Position numbers and translations under genes: made by a program. From Anisakis pegreffii (Eukaryota > Nematoda > Chromadorea > Rhabditida > Anisakidae): a stretch of DNA of 64,000 nucleotides. The DNA lies in assembly GCA_035041965.1 (NCBI GenBank), contig JAPYMA010000406.1, forward strand, positions 1 to 64,000, given 5' to 3'. Of this stretch, positions 52,248 through 64,000 are shown piece after piece. The notes beneath the pieces are model-generated. The model had not been told where the DNA came from. It saw nothing but the letters and a program-made list of their open reading frames with translations, and did not search any database. Within the stretch, counting starts at the first letter, position 1; every line of letters starts with the position of its first letter.

Positions 52248-54974
52248 AATGTGGCATTATGATGCGTGTATAACTGTCATTTAGAAGAAATAAGTTTATT
52301 GAAATTATAATATCAAACAACAAAAAATTCACGATGTTGAATTGCACAAATGATCACAAAAGATCGAAGTCGAAATATAATTGATCAATGTTATTTTTGG
52401 ATGTCCTCAAATAGATTTGCTTGCAAATTTCATTGAATAATCAATTTCTTATCAATAGAATTGAAAATATTCATTACAAACTCGATGACCTTTGAAAATA
52501 TTATTGCAGAAACAACAAATGATGAAGAAACAAATGATTCGGATGGCATATTGAAGTGATCAGCTCGGCAGAGAATGAAATCACATCAAATTCAACATCA
52601 ATTAAATGAAACAACAGAATGAATGATCCTTCTGAATCTTAAGATTGCAATTGAAGATCATCGAGCACAATTTCACATCGTCACATTTGTGGTGTTGCAT
52701 TCAAATCTGGTATCGCATTCGACGGTTCGTTCATCTGTTAACTTGGATCATCTCAGAAATATCAGTTTGTATGGTTAATATCCACTGTGAGATGAATGAT
52801 GATCAAAGGAATGCCAACTGATGCATTATTCCATTCGAAAACTATTTGCAGTTTAGATTTTAAATTGTTTTAATGAAAGTATGAGGATTGTATTAGTTAA
52901 CAGTGGATATTAATTATGATCGAGACGCTTTAATGATTTAGTTACATTCACGTTACGTGATCCAATATTGACAACTCATTGCATACTAAATCGAAAGATG
53001 GATCATCTGAACCTGAGATGTGGCAGATTGTGCTTGAATCTCTGGTCTCAATACTTCAGATCCCATTGCCGATTTATCGGATTGATCCAATTGCTTGTTC
53101 AACTTCTTTCCAACTGACAACTTTCCAATCACATCTGCCCACATACGTGCCAAACAATACCCGATTCCCAAATCCAAATCCAGCAATAAACTCAGTAACG
53201 GTCCTAATATGATAGGTAGCGTTAATGATGATGAGCAATCTGAAACGGTAATGTTCTTCAGACGCACACGTTTAAAAATCTAGTCTATGAAAAATCTGAC
53301 CCAAGTCGTGGGAATGGGATGGGACGCTCAGTTCAATTTCAAACTCAAAAAAAAAACAAACCAAACCAATCGCAGCATGTCTCTGCGAATGAATTTGATA
53401 TTTCTTAAATATTCATTTCTCCATTTCTAATCTGATATTTATTTCTTGACCAATCCCAACTGGAGACTCATCAACGTGCAATGATAATCATCGAGAGCAA
53501 ATGACGTTTCGATGTGTGCCAACCTGGTTGTGAATATGCTATCGACTCCCAGTCATCCTCATCTTCATCCATAAGCATTGGATCAATTGCATGTTTTTGT
53601 TGTTGTACGGGTGTTGCTCGGGTTGATATTGATTCTATTGCGATTTTAGGTATCGGTATGGTTGTGCTTGAGGTCGTCGATGTGAGTGGGGGTTCGAGGG
53701 TCGTTGATTCTGTATCCTTGCACTCGACATCGAACCGATATTGGAATTTTGTTTTGGTTTGATCATACACCGTACTGATTTTAATCACATAACACTTGTA
53801 AAACATATCAACGCACTGCAATGTGAGAGAGATTTCTGTCAATTGAATTCAACTAAGTGTTCACGATTCCCTCTCCCTAGAAATTATTGCGCAATACGGG
53901 AGAGTGGCTCAACACCTGTGTGCTCGTCAAATCATCAATAATCCAAGTTAGAATTTAATGAACACAAATGTTATTATCGTTAGCTGCACGGAAAGAAGAA
54001 TGTCAATGAAGGAAGAATGTGATATTAGTGATACTGGTGATAACAGAGAGGCATAAACTCGTAATGAGTTGCAGTTGGATTTGCTGACGATGAGTGTTGA
54101 CGAGTAAGGAATTTATGAAACGATTACAATATTACGAAAATGAATTTGCGCAACTTCAGTGTGCTACTTACTTTGATTTCAGGTGGACATGAAATAACAA
54201 AGGTGCCAGCGTTTGGCTCTTCGACTCCCAACATTCTGAATAGTTTAAAAAACCTTCGTTTACATACTGTTTTCGGCTGCCGTTCAGGATAAAAGCGCAT
54301 AAAACCCTTCTTAAAGATATTAACATCGAGATATCGGCAAGTTGCTAAACTTTGGAATTCCTGAAAATGTGTTCGCATGAAAGTGCTAAACTTCCATTAC
54401 AAGACCGCACTGATATGCCATAATATGGTGGTTTTGTTGAGCGAACGATCTTCGAACGGCGCATATCAGGAACACCGAAACGAAGACTGAACAAAGTAGT
54501 CATAAATGAAAACATTCGTGACAAGTGGAAAGAAATGCCCTGAGTAAAGCAGTTCGAAGTACTGAGGCGTTAGTATAAGCAGTAAACAAAAAAGAGGTCA
54601 ACGCTCATCACTTATTAAATTAAACTTTCTAGAAATGCATAAACGCTTGCTAAGAAACAAGACAGAGATTGAAAGCAGAGATTAAATTAGCCAACGCATT
54701 TCCGTTGCTTACATTGGGCATCGGTTTATCGTTCCAAACGGACGCGTAGAAACCTCGATCTGGTTTTTTTTCCGCAGCCGTAAAGCGCGAAGCTGCGGTA
54801 AAAAGCACCGCCAGCAGCAAACAAGAGCGCATCCCACTCTCGTTGACCTTCCAAATGATCAACATTTTCGGTGAAAGTAGAAAGGCAATAAAACAATTTG
54901 CAAATTTCGCTGTTACTCGAACGTATTCAAATCATTTTTCGTCGGTATTTGTTCCGATCGTTGATATTCAAAAT
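52050..54974. repeat. Segmental tandem duplication, copy B
   Basis: Counterpart of 47520-50563, offset by 4.4 to 4.8 kb. The right edge is sharp: copy A diverges after CGTTGATATTCAAAATT, and at the same point copy B joins a third partial copy. Confidence 0.9.
52986..54865 (-). CDS. Tandem paralog B: unrecognised secretory-pathway protein
   Basis: Exons in transcript order: 54865-54713, 54360-54172, 53815-53476, 53239-52986. Phases agree; about 311 residues. The signal peptide (MRSCLLLAVLFTAAS from the second ATG) and exon 4 are almost identical to paralog A. The mature N terminus, exon 2 and the start of exon 3 differ strongly. Exon 2 encodes a 63-residue Cys-containing segment sharing FRMLGV and AGTF...SC with paralog A but without the poly-Ile insertion. 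Exon 3 has Cys residues in a FYKCYVIKISTVYDQ region, a short Ser/Thr stretch in place of the Thr/Pro array, then the conserved DEDEDDWES segment. It is probably the less altered form of the gene. Function unknown; probably secreted or membrane-anchored. Confidence 0.62.
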
Positions 54975-55450
54975 TCACAAAAGATCGAAGTCGAAATATA
55001 ATTGATCAATGTTATTTTTGGATGTCCTCAAATAGATTTGATTGCAATTTTTATTGAAGAATCAATTTCTTATCAATAGAATTAAAGATATTCATTACAA
55101 ACTCGATGACCTTTGAAAATATTATTGCAGAAACAACAAATGATGAAGAAACAAATGATTCGGATGGCATACTGAGATGACCAGTTCAACAGAGAATAAA
55201 ATGAAGAAACAACAAATGATTTGGATGACATACTGAAGTGATCAGTTCGACAGAGAATGAAATCACATCAAATTCAACAACAATTAAATGAAACAACAGA
55301 ATGAATGATCCTTCTGAATCTTAAGATTGCAATTGAAGATCATCGAGCGCAAGTTCACATCGTCACATTTGTGGTGTTGCGTTCAAATTTGTTATCGCCT
55401 TCGACGTTTCATCAGTCTCTTAATTTGGCTCATTTCAGAAATATCAGTTT
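54975..55450. repeat. Segmental duplication, partial copy C
   Basis: Resembles 52356-52770 (CACAAAAGATCGAAGTCG, CAAATGATGAAGAAAC, GAATGATCCTTCTGAATC). It contains only the 3'-flanking part of the repeated unit and no exon. It adjoins copy B directly, so the unit was once at least triplicated. Confidence 0.85.
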
Positions 55451-56623
55451 GCACTGTGACGATTTCTTGCTCTTGTGAAGGGGATTTAGCGAACAACGTA
55501 ATAGAAAGACCCTAGCGAATAATATTCTCACCAGCACTACCCATATTACTTCTAGATCTCTCAGGGAATTGCCACGATAATCACCTCTAGCCAACCATCA
55601 CACTTATTTCTTTTTTCCTTCAATTTTGCTGCAAGTTGTATGAATTCTCTCAAAACATGCTCAGACTGAGAGTCACCTGAACAAAACATTTTCCCGATTT
55701 CCATTTCTTGTTTGATTCAATCACCAAAAATGCTATCACTTCTAAATTCATGTCATAAAACCATAAATCAATATCAAAATTATAGTGTCATAAAATCATC
55801 AAAATTTATTGTAGTATCAGCTTCTCCGATCAATCATACATTACGCCATGTGCATGTAGAAAACACCCTCGTAAAATTCATTTGTATTTATTCACATTCA
55901 ATAAATTTAGACAATTAGTGAAACATCCAATAGCATATTCTTAAGACGATTTACAACAGAACCGGTAGTGACAATAAATAATCAGTGATTCCAGTAAACA
56001 ATGCAAGAAAATGCAAATAAATCAAAGAATCAAACTAAACAAAAGAAAATCAGCTGAAAACATGATTACAATCAATCAATCAAAACGAATAAAATCAGCA
56101 CAATCACATGAAAAACTTATGATCAAGTCACTTTCATAAACATACAAAATTTCACAATATTAACATACATCCAAAATTAACGAATAACAACAACAAAGAA
56201 ATGAATGAATATTAAACTATCAACAACAGCAATCAACGAACAGAAATCCTAATATTGAATGAGCGAGCGCACAGGTGAACAAAGCACATCACTTATAAAC
56301 TTGAAATAAGAAGAAAATTCGCATCAACTTAAAGAAATAAAAGCAAATCCGTATAAAAAGCAGCTGAAAACGTTCAACTGCTATGTGAAATCAAACAACC
56401 TTTAATGACAGACTGCACTCAATAATGCTCATCAAACCCGGCAAATCAAATGAATACTTTCTATATGCTTTTAGGGCAGTAAATGCTCTTAAATCATAAG
56501 TGAATAAATTCTTCTGCAATTACAACGGTTATTAACACGAATGTGCAACTCTCACACACAATTTTTAGCGTCGAACAACCATTTCAACATTGTTTTGACA
56601 CTACGAAACTATATTCTGAACTA
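55451..56623. other. Intergenic, nothing recognised
   Basis: A-rich stretch between the last duplication copy and the final exon of the zinc-finger gene. Should include that gene's 3'UTR. No supported exon or repeat. Confidence 0.45.
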
Positions 56624-59600
56624 TCATCTGAACGTTGCAGATTCCACGTCTGAGTCATCGACGATCCATTCGCAAAGTTTTGCACATTCTTCGCAACCGA
56701 AACGACAATTTTGAAGGCACTAATAAGAAAACAAATTCACGAACATCGAATTGAGCTGATACAATAAATATGGATGCAGTTGCTCGGATGATAAGTTACT
56801 GCGAACTTATGATGATTGCATATTCCCAACTTATGAATCTCCATACAGTTAGGGAACATTATCCTGTAATTCTTTCTTCATTAGACCAATTCGTTGACCA
56901 ATGCGTTGTAAAGTGCTCATATTGATAGCTGAAAGTAAGCAAAGCAATGAGACATTCATTCGATGAAAAGCACTCAAAAATTCAGCTATTCCATGTGAAC
57001 AATATTGATTGTGAGAATGTTTCAAGTAAAAAGCGATTACGAATCGGTAAAATGTTTGAGAAATTTACCATTTCATGATTTTGAAAAAAAACACAAAAAT
57101 TCTTTCCGCAAATGAGATTATGTTTTGAAAAAAATGGAACAACAATAAATAAAGTTTTCTCTTAATGTGGATAAAATTCAGCAATTGCAATGCGCATTTC
57201 GAACCTCTCTCAGCACTATCAACGCTTGATTTATTTGCTTCTCATCTGTATGCAAAAAAAAAGGAACGAATAAATGAATGAATACAGCATCAAATGAGAT
57301 GATTAACGAAAAACGCACAATTTGCATCGTCTGTTGGTGACGACTGTTCACTTTGATCCAAACGAATTCGTTTACCACTCCACTTGGTTGCTACTTGCAT
57401 TGGCACTGAACTTGCCACTGAAATACTCTCGTTCAATTCAGTTTTGATGATGGACACATACGGATGGTTTGCTGTTGTACCTGCATAGTGAATTTGGTCA
57501 ACGTGATGCTGCGAATCCCAGCGCTTCAATGGCGACTCGTTCGGTTCGCTTTTTATCGCTGACGATGGCAGCTGATGGCAGCCACGCTTTTTTGGTGGTT
57601 TCTGTTTGGGGGTTCCGTTTCGGCTTAGTAGTGCCATGCGTTTTCGTTTCTGTCTTTTAGACTCTTGCTTGGACGCTTTCGAAGCATCACATAGCAACAA
57701 AGCGCTTTTCGATAGCCGTGAAGAGGCCGCCTTGACGGCACGACAGCATTTCCCAGCGGCCGTTGCTGCTTTCGGTGGCCTCTCTTTTTTGGTCTTTTTA
57801 GAGGTAGGCGACTCTTTTTTAATTTTCCTAGGCTGCGATTGCTTTTTTTTGTTCATTGAAGGATAACCTAGAGGGACTGATTCGCCGCTATTTGGGGACG
57901 ACGTTTTGGCTGCGATAACTAAACTATTATTACCAGGTTGATGGGATGAGGATGAAGGATCATCGTATTGAACTTTCCACTCGAATTGCTGATTGTTGCG
58001 TTTAGTTGGTTGAGTGGATCTTAGATGAGATTTATGATGTGAGATCCCCCTATTGATTCCCCTTTTCGATGCTAATACATTTGATTTGTGACTATGACTG
58101 GTGTGCACATGGCGATGATTCTTTTCTGATTGGTGGCGCTGAAATTAGTTTGGATTATCTGAGGTGCAAAAAGAATCAATATGAAACTACAAAGACTGTA
58201 TTCAGAATGAGTAGTAGTCCCAAAACGTTTGGGATCGTCAAATGGGAAGGATGACTGACGTCCCCTTAAGAGGACTATTGGTTTTTGACACTGACTATTA
58301 AATGATCATCTATCGATCATTTAGAATCGAATGTATAGAGGAATAGTGTCAAAAGTGAACTCTTGAAACTTGAGGAAATCAGATTAATCACACAGTGTTC
58401 CGAATACTGAATGCAAAAAATCACGTCGAAAGTTACCGGAAAATTATTCAAACGAATACCTTTGTAGTACTATCCGAATGAACCTCGGTGTGATGCGAAG
58501 GTTGCACTGACTCTGGCGATTTCGTTTTTTGCGACTCTGGCGTTCTATAAACGTACCACTCCTTATTATCCGTATCAGTTGGTCCGCTCCGATACCTGAA
58601 ATACCTGAAATCATCATCATTTCCTCAATCCACGGATATGTTCTTCTAAAACCGGACAATTCCGCACATCGCCATGTCCTCAAGTTTTACAAAATGCCTC
58701 ACACTGGAAAAATCTACCCACAAATGAAAATCACAAATGACAAAAAGTGTGAACCTCTGCTAGAAATCAAATTGACAGTTTAAAAATTTTCATGTACACT
58801 AAAATCTCGAGAAGATACCTGGCATATCCACCGTTATCGTACTGATTGTGTTGCTCTTGCTGCTGCTGTTGTTGATCTGTTTGCTGATCTCCACTGATGG
58901 CATTGCGGAAAGATGGAGACGTTTGATAGGGAGTGTGTTGTCGATGGTGATGCCAACCGTTTGAATATTTTGTCGAATGATTGTTGCTGGTAGCGTCGGT
59001 GTTACTGCTGTCATATCGATGCATTTGCTGATCAGTATTATATGTTGATGATGCAGAGGAATATGGAGCTGAGTTGTAGCCGTTGTTCACTGGAGGCGTT
59101 GGTGGAGTCGGTAATAGGGTTCGATGACGAGTCGGCTGCATTGTTAGGTTCGACTGATTACTCCGATCAGTTTTTGGTGATGCTGATGAAGGGTGTTGGT
59201 TCATTTGCAAAAGCTGAGCTCTTGTCTGAGACTGCGCTATCTCGAGCTTAGACTTCATGCAGCCACTTGTCGACGGTGATTGCGTGAGCTGAAATTGAGG
59301 AGTAGGAGAATGATCGTTGTTCGAGGATGTCTGTCTGACTGATGTTAACGATGCGTTTAGCAACAAGGACAGAGGCGATGGTTTTGCGATATGTTGTGCC
59401 TGTAATGGTGTGGCATCCGCAACATCATCAGATGACACGAGGGGATTCCGTCGATTCGAGTTTTCGATCAGATACTCGACGTGAGTGGTTGAAATCGATG
59501 AGACATTTGCTGCTACGGTTTGTGATGAAATAAGCTGAGGGTGGGATGAAGACTGACAATCATTATTAGCGACACAACGCTGTGATTGAGGACGGCGTAA

Positions 59601-62600
59601 TACAGTGAGATTTGCTGGCGTACTTCGATTATGCATCGCTCGTTCGAAACGTTCTTCATCAGAATCTCGTTCACTGTCCGACGAGGACAGCGTTACTACA
59701 GTGTGGCTTTTGTTCGGTGCATTTTCATTATTATTCTTATTAGGATTACAATAACTGGCATTACTAGCACTTGCACTAGCATTCTTAGCAGTGCTGTCGT
59801 TATTATTATCGAATGCTTCTTGAATATTTTTCATATTCGTTCTTTTAGGTGTCACATTCTCATCGACTTCATTTTGTTGAGGAGTTGAACATACCGTTCG
59901 TGATGATGTTGTATTTTCTTGTGACGGCGTTGCTTCAGCTTCTATCGTTTCATCATTTCTTGTGGGCGTTTTACATTTATTTACAGTTGATGGAACGGCC
60001 GAATTCACCGTTCGCGACTTTAAATCTATTGGGAAATAGCGAATTACCTGAAATGAAACGTTCTTAATAATAAGTTCAGTGAATGTTTTTTAAAAAATTT
60101 TCAAAACCAATTCAGAGACGTTTACTTCTCTCAGTTCCAAGTAACTTTTCATTCTATTCTCTGAAATCATTCGCCATTTCCACAAATCATTTTTCTACAA
60201 CAACACAGAAATTAACAATAACAAAAAAACAAAAATTTGATCGCACATGCAAAACATTTCCAAATCAACACTGAAAATATCACACACTACAACGCGATTA
60301 CCTCGACCGCTAGGGCTGCATCAAATTTTTTCTTAGCACACAAGAAGACACGGAAAATGTCAGCATTTATTTCAGTTGATATCACCATCTTATGATCATT
60401 CTGAAACTTGACAAAATTGAGATGAGAAATTTTTGCCATTCACAACACTCCAAAAGACTGATTGAATGAAAACAATCTGATTGAATTGAATGAAAACAGC
60501 CACTATTGAATAAGAATAATCAAAAAACATTCATAAAAACATCGCTAAGTTAGGAAAATAAAAAGAACGACCTGAATGTGAAGCTTGAGAGCTGCTGGAC
60601 AATTGTTTTGTATTGTGCATCCGTGGATGACACACTTCATCATTCGCTTCATATGGTCTCGTATAACATGAAACTTACGGCCACTCTCCGACTTGTACTG
60701 TTTACCGCATTCATTACACTAAAAAGTCACAAAACTATACCTCACAATGAGATATTTTCCAGGAATCCAAGACATTATGACCTTTCCACGGAATCTAATG
60801 CAACGAATTCAATTCACTTAAGTGCATTCCGATTTAGTAACACAGTGATATTACGAACACATTAATACTGCAATGAATTGTTTCTAAAAATGAAAAGCGC
60901 CGTCAAAATTTCAAAAATTATGCGAAAATTGCTCTCAACGTAAAATATTTTAAAGATTTGAACAAGTGATAAATAGAATGCACGGTTGTACCTGGAGGTC
61001 ACCAGAAATGATACACGCCGGGAAACAACAACGAACTTCACATGACAATACATCATCAAAATCAGTCTCATCCACATCATTGTTGTGATGATACCTCATG
61101 ACGTGTCGCCGTCGACGGACATAACTACTTCTGATTTTCTAAGAATAAGACGGAATTAAACGTCTTCAAATATCATTCCATTCAATGACCTATCTATGCG
61201 CACAACAGAAAACTTGCGACTAGCTTTTGGAATTTTGTTCTTCACGTGAAACCTCGTCGGCTGTCAAGAAATGTCACTTTCAAAAAGTAAACTGAAAATT
61301 CAGAATATTGAATAGGACTTACCTTGCCACATTTTTGACACACAACTTTATCAAACTGTTTGCTCTTCACCGCTGAATCGAATTGCTGAGCGTCAGACTG
61401 TGACGCCTCTTCAATCGAACTCTGCAGAGTTAAACAGGCAAAATTTATGAACACGACAGTACAGTGAGGAAAATATAAACGAAATTTGAGATACACTTTG
61501 GAATTATGCTTTGAAAACAAGTCTCAAACTATTAAAGCCTTCTAAACAGATGGGGATTTGGTACTTGGGAAAACTTGGGAATGGGCGCAAAGAGTCGACC
61601 TTACCGCAGTTTTGTCGACATTCTTCGACGACACCTCCTCCAAAACTTGTATTTCGGATGTCGCAGTTTCGTTTCGAGATTCCGTCTCTAGTGACGTGCT
61701 GGTGCGTTTTTTCTTTTTGCACTTTACTGCATCCGAACTGCTCGTTACATCTGCGCAAGGCGTTGTGCTGGAGGAGGTTGTTATCTGCGAATCGGAATTT
61801 GTTCGACGTTTCTTTTGCGATACTTTGATTTTGTGTGAACATGCCTTCTGTACGCGTTTTGAATTCTTTTGCACGGAATCGTCAACGTTCAAATGTGCAT
61901 TCCACTGATTTTCATTTTCTGCCTCATTTTCAACCTGTTCGAAATTATCTTCGTCCTGATTTTCGAGCATCGTCGGATTCGTTTCGCTGTTAATTTCGAA
62001 GGTATCCTCAGTCGCATTTTGCTGAAGATGTTGTTCTTCATTGAGCACAGTTCTTGATTTCTTTGACGATTCACCCCTTAAATTTTATGATTTTATGACG
62101 GACCACAATCTTCTCTAATATCCGCGATTGTCGTGTTAGGTTCAGAAACATTGCGACAACTGAAGGAACTCAACAAACAGAGGTGGAAATTCCAAACACT
62201 CCACTGAATTTTCGATGAGTATTACGTTCTTGGGATAATGGCATTGAACTCAAGTCTAGATTTCAGCTGATACTGCTGGGCACCAAAAGTGAAATCCACT
62301 GAAATGAACAGAAGATTAACCGACTTTCTGGGTCTATTCACGCCTTGGGCTCGAAGTTCGTCCAGCACACGTTCAATACCCAGATCAGTGGCACGTAAAC
62401 AATCCATATAAATTTTTGATGCCAACAATTCCATGTATTCGTTTTTAGAACACTAAAAATGACTGGTCTTTAACTTGCAATTACTTTCCAATGACTATCC
62501 GAAGTTCATAAAACTGTCAGCCCGAAACTCAACAGTGACGGTTATATTCCTTGATTATTGAAAATTTTCAATCTAAGTATCGTCTGAAGAAAGAAAATCC

Positions 62601-63313
62601 ACACAACATGAACAACAACAAAATGCAACGAATATGGATGGTCTCAGTGGTTGAAAAATGGAAAGCAAAACACAATACTAAAGTACTCAGTGAACATATA
62701 TACCTTCATTTGATGACCAGTTTTCCATGTATGTACCATTGAGGTCTCTTCTGTGGCGGCTTTGTACGCGCATTTTGTACACATGTATTTTTTAAATGAT
62801 AAGTGGCTTTCAATATGGCCTAACGAGCAACCTGGCCGACGTTTTTGATCGCTGCATAGGAGGCAAACAACGTTATTGCGGTACTTGCTCAGTCTGAATT
62901 AAGAAACTACAATCAATGGATAACGAACGAGTGATGAATTTCAACTACTGGCAATGCAAATATCCCATATCTGCTTCTGAATCCCACTGACGAACGTCCT
63001 TTGCAAACTCATAACTCACAGGTAATAGTGCTAGCTTTATCAAAAACATTAGATTGAATTTACGTTAAGTATAATTAATTTGACATAAAATCTGCAGTTG
63101 GTATCGTTTAATTTAAGATCTACAATTGTTACCATTCCAATGAGACTTCAGTTCGAAAGTAACCCGACAACGAAGACCACTACAACGCTAGACAAAATTT
63201 GGAGCTTACGATCAAATTTTATGAAATTAAAAAATATATATATTGCAAAAATGTAGTTTGGAGAAAGCATTCGATTACTTTTTACACGGTTTTATTCCAC
63301 CTCCAGACGCCAT
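56624..63313 (-). CDS. C2H2 zinc-finger nuclear protein, probable transcription regulator
   Basis: Exons in transcript order: 63313-63279, 62893-62704, 62452-62321, 62060-61605, 61421-61323, 61138-60992, 60718-60572, 60400-60302, 60047-58819, 58595-58460, 58120-57319, 57245-57205, 56928-56858, 56719-56624. Phases agree except between 57205 and 56928, so the last three exons are tentative and one small exon may be missing. About 1200 residues. Zinc-binding motifs: CLLC...H...H then CTKC...H...H (about 20-75), CQKC followed by RRRRHVMRYHH (about 300-325), and CNECGKQY...H...H with a further Cys pair (354-400). Residues 436-845 are a Ser/Thr/Asn/Gln-rich low-complexity region with a short polyQ. 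Residues about 890-1157 are Lys-rich with sumoylation-type IKSE, IKTE and IKKE motifs. The C-terminal exons encode a helix and a Cys-rich end (CRFGCEECAKLC). I do not recognise the gene. The start exon (MASGGGIKP) joins in correct phase. Confidence 0.7.
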
Positions 63314-64000
63314 TTTGAAGGTTTTCCAATGCGACTGTCGTTCTGATCGAACACGCGCTGAATAGAAGCCAAAACGGAAATTTTCGCTATTTTCCAATCA
63401 ATTAAATGAAGTGACAAAAATTCAGAAAACCTTTAACAAACACGATTTACAATGCAAACATTATACAATCAAAAATGAGAGTTCTCCTCGGAAACCTCAC
63501 GAATTCAGGATTCCTAATGCCCACATCCATCCCTCAAAACCATAACTATTCACAACAAACCGAAAAGAGATAAACATTCATTCACAAAATGTTTTCCATG
63601 GATTTGAACTAAAATTTCCATGTAATCCTTCAAAAACTGAATATTCTTGTGGAGGTATTGCCACAACGATTTGTAGCGCCACACTGCCTAAGCGGTAATT
63701 GAGTTTCTGCTTAAACGGTGATGATTTACGATAAATATTGCTGAACATGATGGAACACAGTGAGATATTCGGATGAAATCAAACATATTATGACGATGAA
63801 CCGTACACAATCAGAACAGTCACATGAAAGAAGTTAAATCAAGCAGAAACCGATAGTTTCAAATACCATTTCAAAATTCAGCATAAATTCTGAGATACTC
63901 AACTGTATTGCTTATCAGTCATAAATTTCAACCAAAAATAAAAACTCTAGTAGAATCTTGCGGTACGTCCAATTAATCCATGAACAAACAAACAAAACAA
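63314..64000. other. Upstream flank of the zinc-finger gene
   Basis: AT-rich sequence with no supported exon. It should contain the promoter and 5'UTR of the minus-strand zinc-finger gene; no specific element was identified. Confidence 0.45.

Noticed and set aside
61504..61908. Plus-strand and shifted frames over the acidic zinc-finger exon
   Set aside because: Shadows of the minus-strand exon 62060-61605, which is phase-consistent with its neighbours.

Overview
The window looks like a nuclear contig from a nematode. It is AT-rich, its genes carry many GT-AG introns ending in TTTCAG-type acceptors, and it holds recognisable animal genes: a dex-1-like nidogen/EGF membrane protein, a STARD3-like lipid-transfer protein and an S6 kinase (rsks-1). 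A BEL/Pao element with an envelope-like region, a type known from nematodes, lies at the left end. I cannot name a genus. All gene models were built by hand by matching splice sites, reading phase and family knowledge; intron phases agree across nearly all junctions.

Layout: (1) 327-9010 is a complete-looking BEL/Pao retrotransposon on the minus strand. It has two ~690-bp LTRs and one uninterrupted 2404-codon frame running Gag, protease, reverse transcriptase, RNase H, integrase and an envelope-like glycoprotein. It has no visible target-site duplication. (2) 11341-26289 (+) is a 24-exon gene for a type I membrane protein with two NIDO domains, EGF modules and a Ser/Thr-rich stalk. (3) 27367-33082 (-) is a 10-exon STARD3/MLN64-like gene, convergent with the previous one: MENTAL membrane domain, an FFAT-like motif and a START domain. 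(4) 37557-43646 (+) is a 12-exon S6 kinase with an N-terminal TOR-signalling motif split by intron 1, followed by a ~1.5-kb 3'UTR. (5) 45145-55450 is a repeat-rich zone. It contains a ~3-kb tandem segmental duplication carrying two paralogous four-exon genes (48214-50453 and 52986-54865, both -) for unrecognised secretory-pathway proteins. (6) 56624-63313 (-) is a multi-exon C2H2 zinc-finger nuclear protein with a long low-complexity region, a lysine-rich C-terminal part and several sumoylation-type motifs.

The most unusual observation is the duplicated pair at 48-55 kb. The introns and 3' parts of the two copies are nearly identical, but the exons encoding the mature ectodomain are strongly diverged, and the divergence starts and stops at splice junctions. 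Copy A has also gained an in-frame Thr/Pro minisatellite and an in-frame poly-isoleucine microsatellite. This is the pattern expected of a hypervariable, rapidly diversifying family.

The conserved genes are not an operon or pathway: DEX-1-type proteins act in extracellular-matrix attachment, STARD3 in sterol transfer at endosome-ER contacts, and S6K downstream of TOR. Regions between them hold little I can support and are noted as such.
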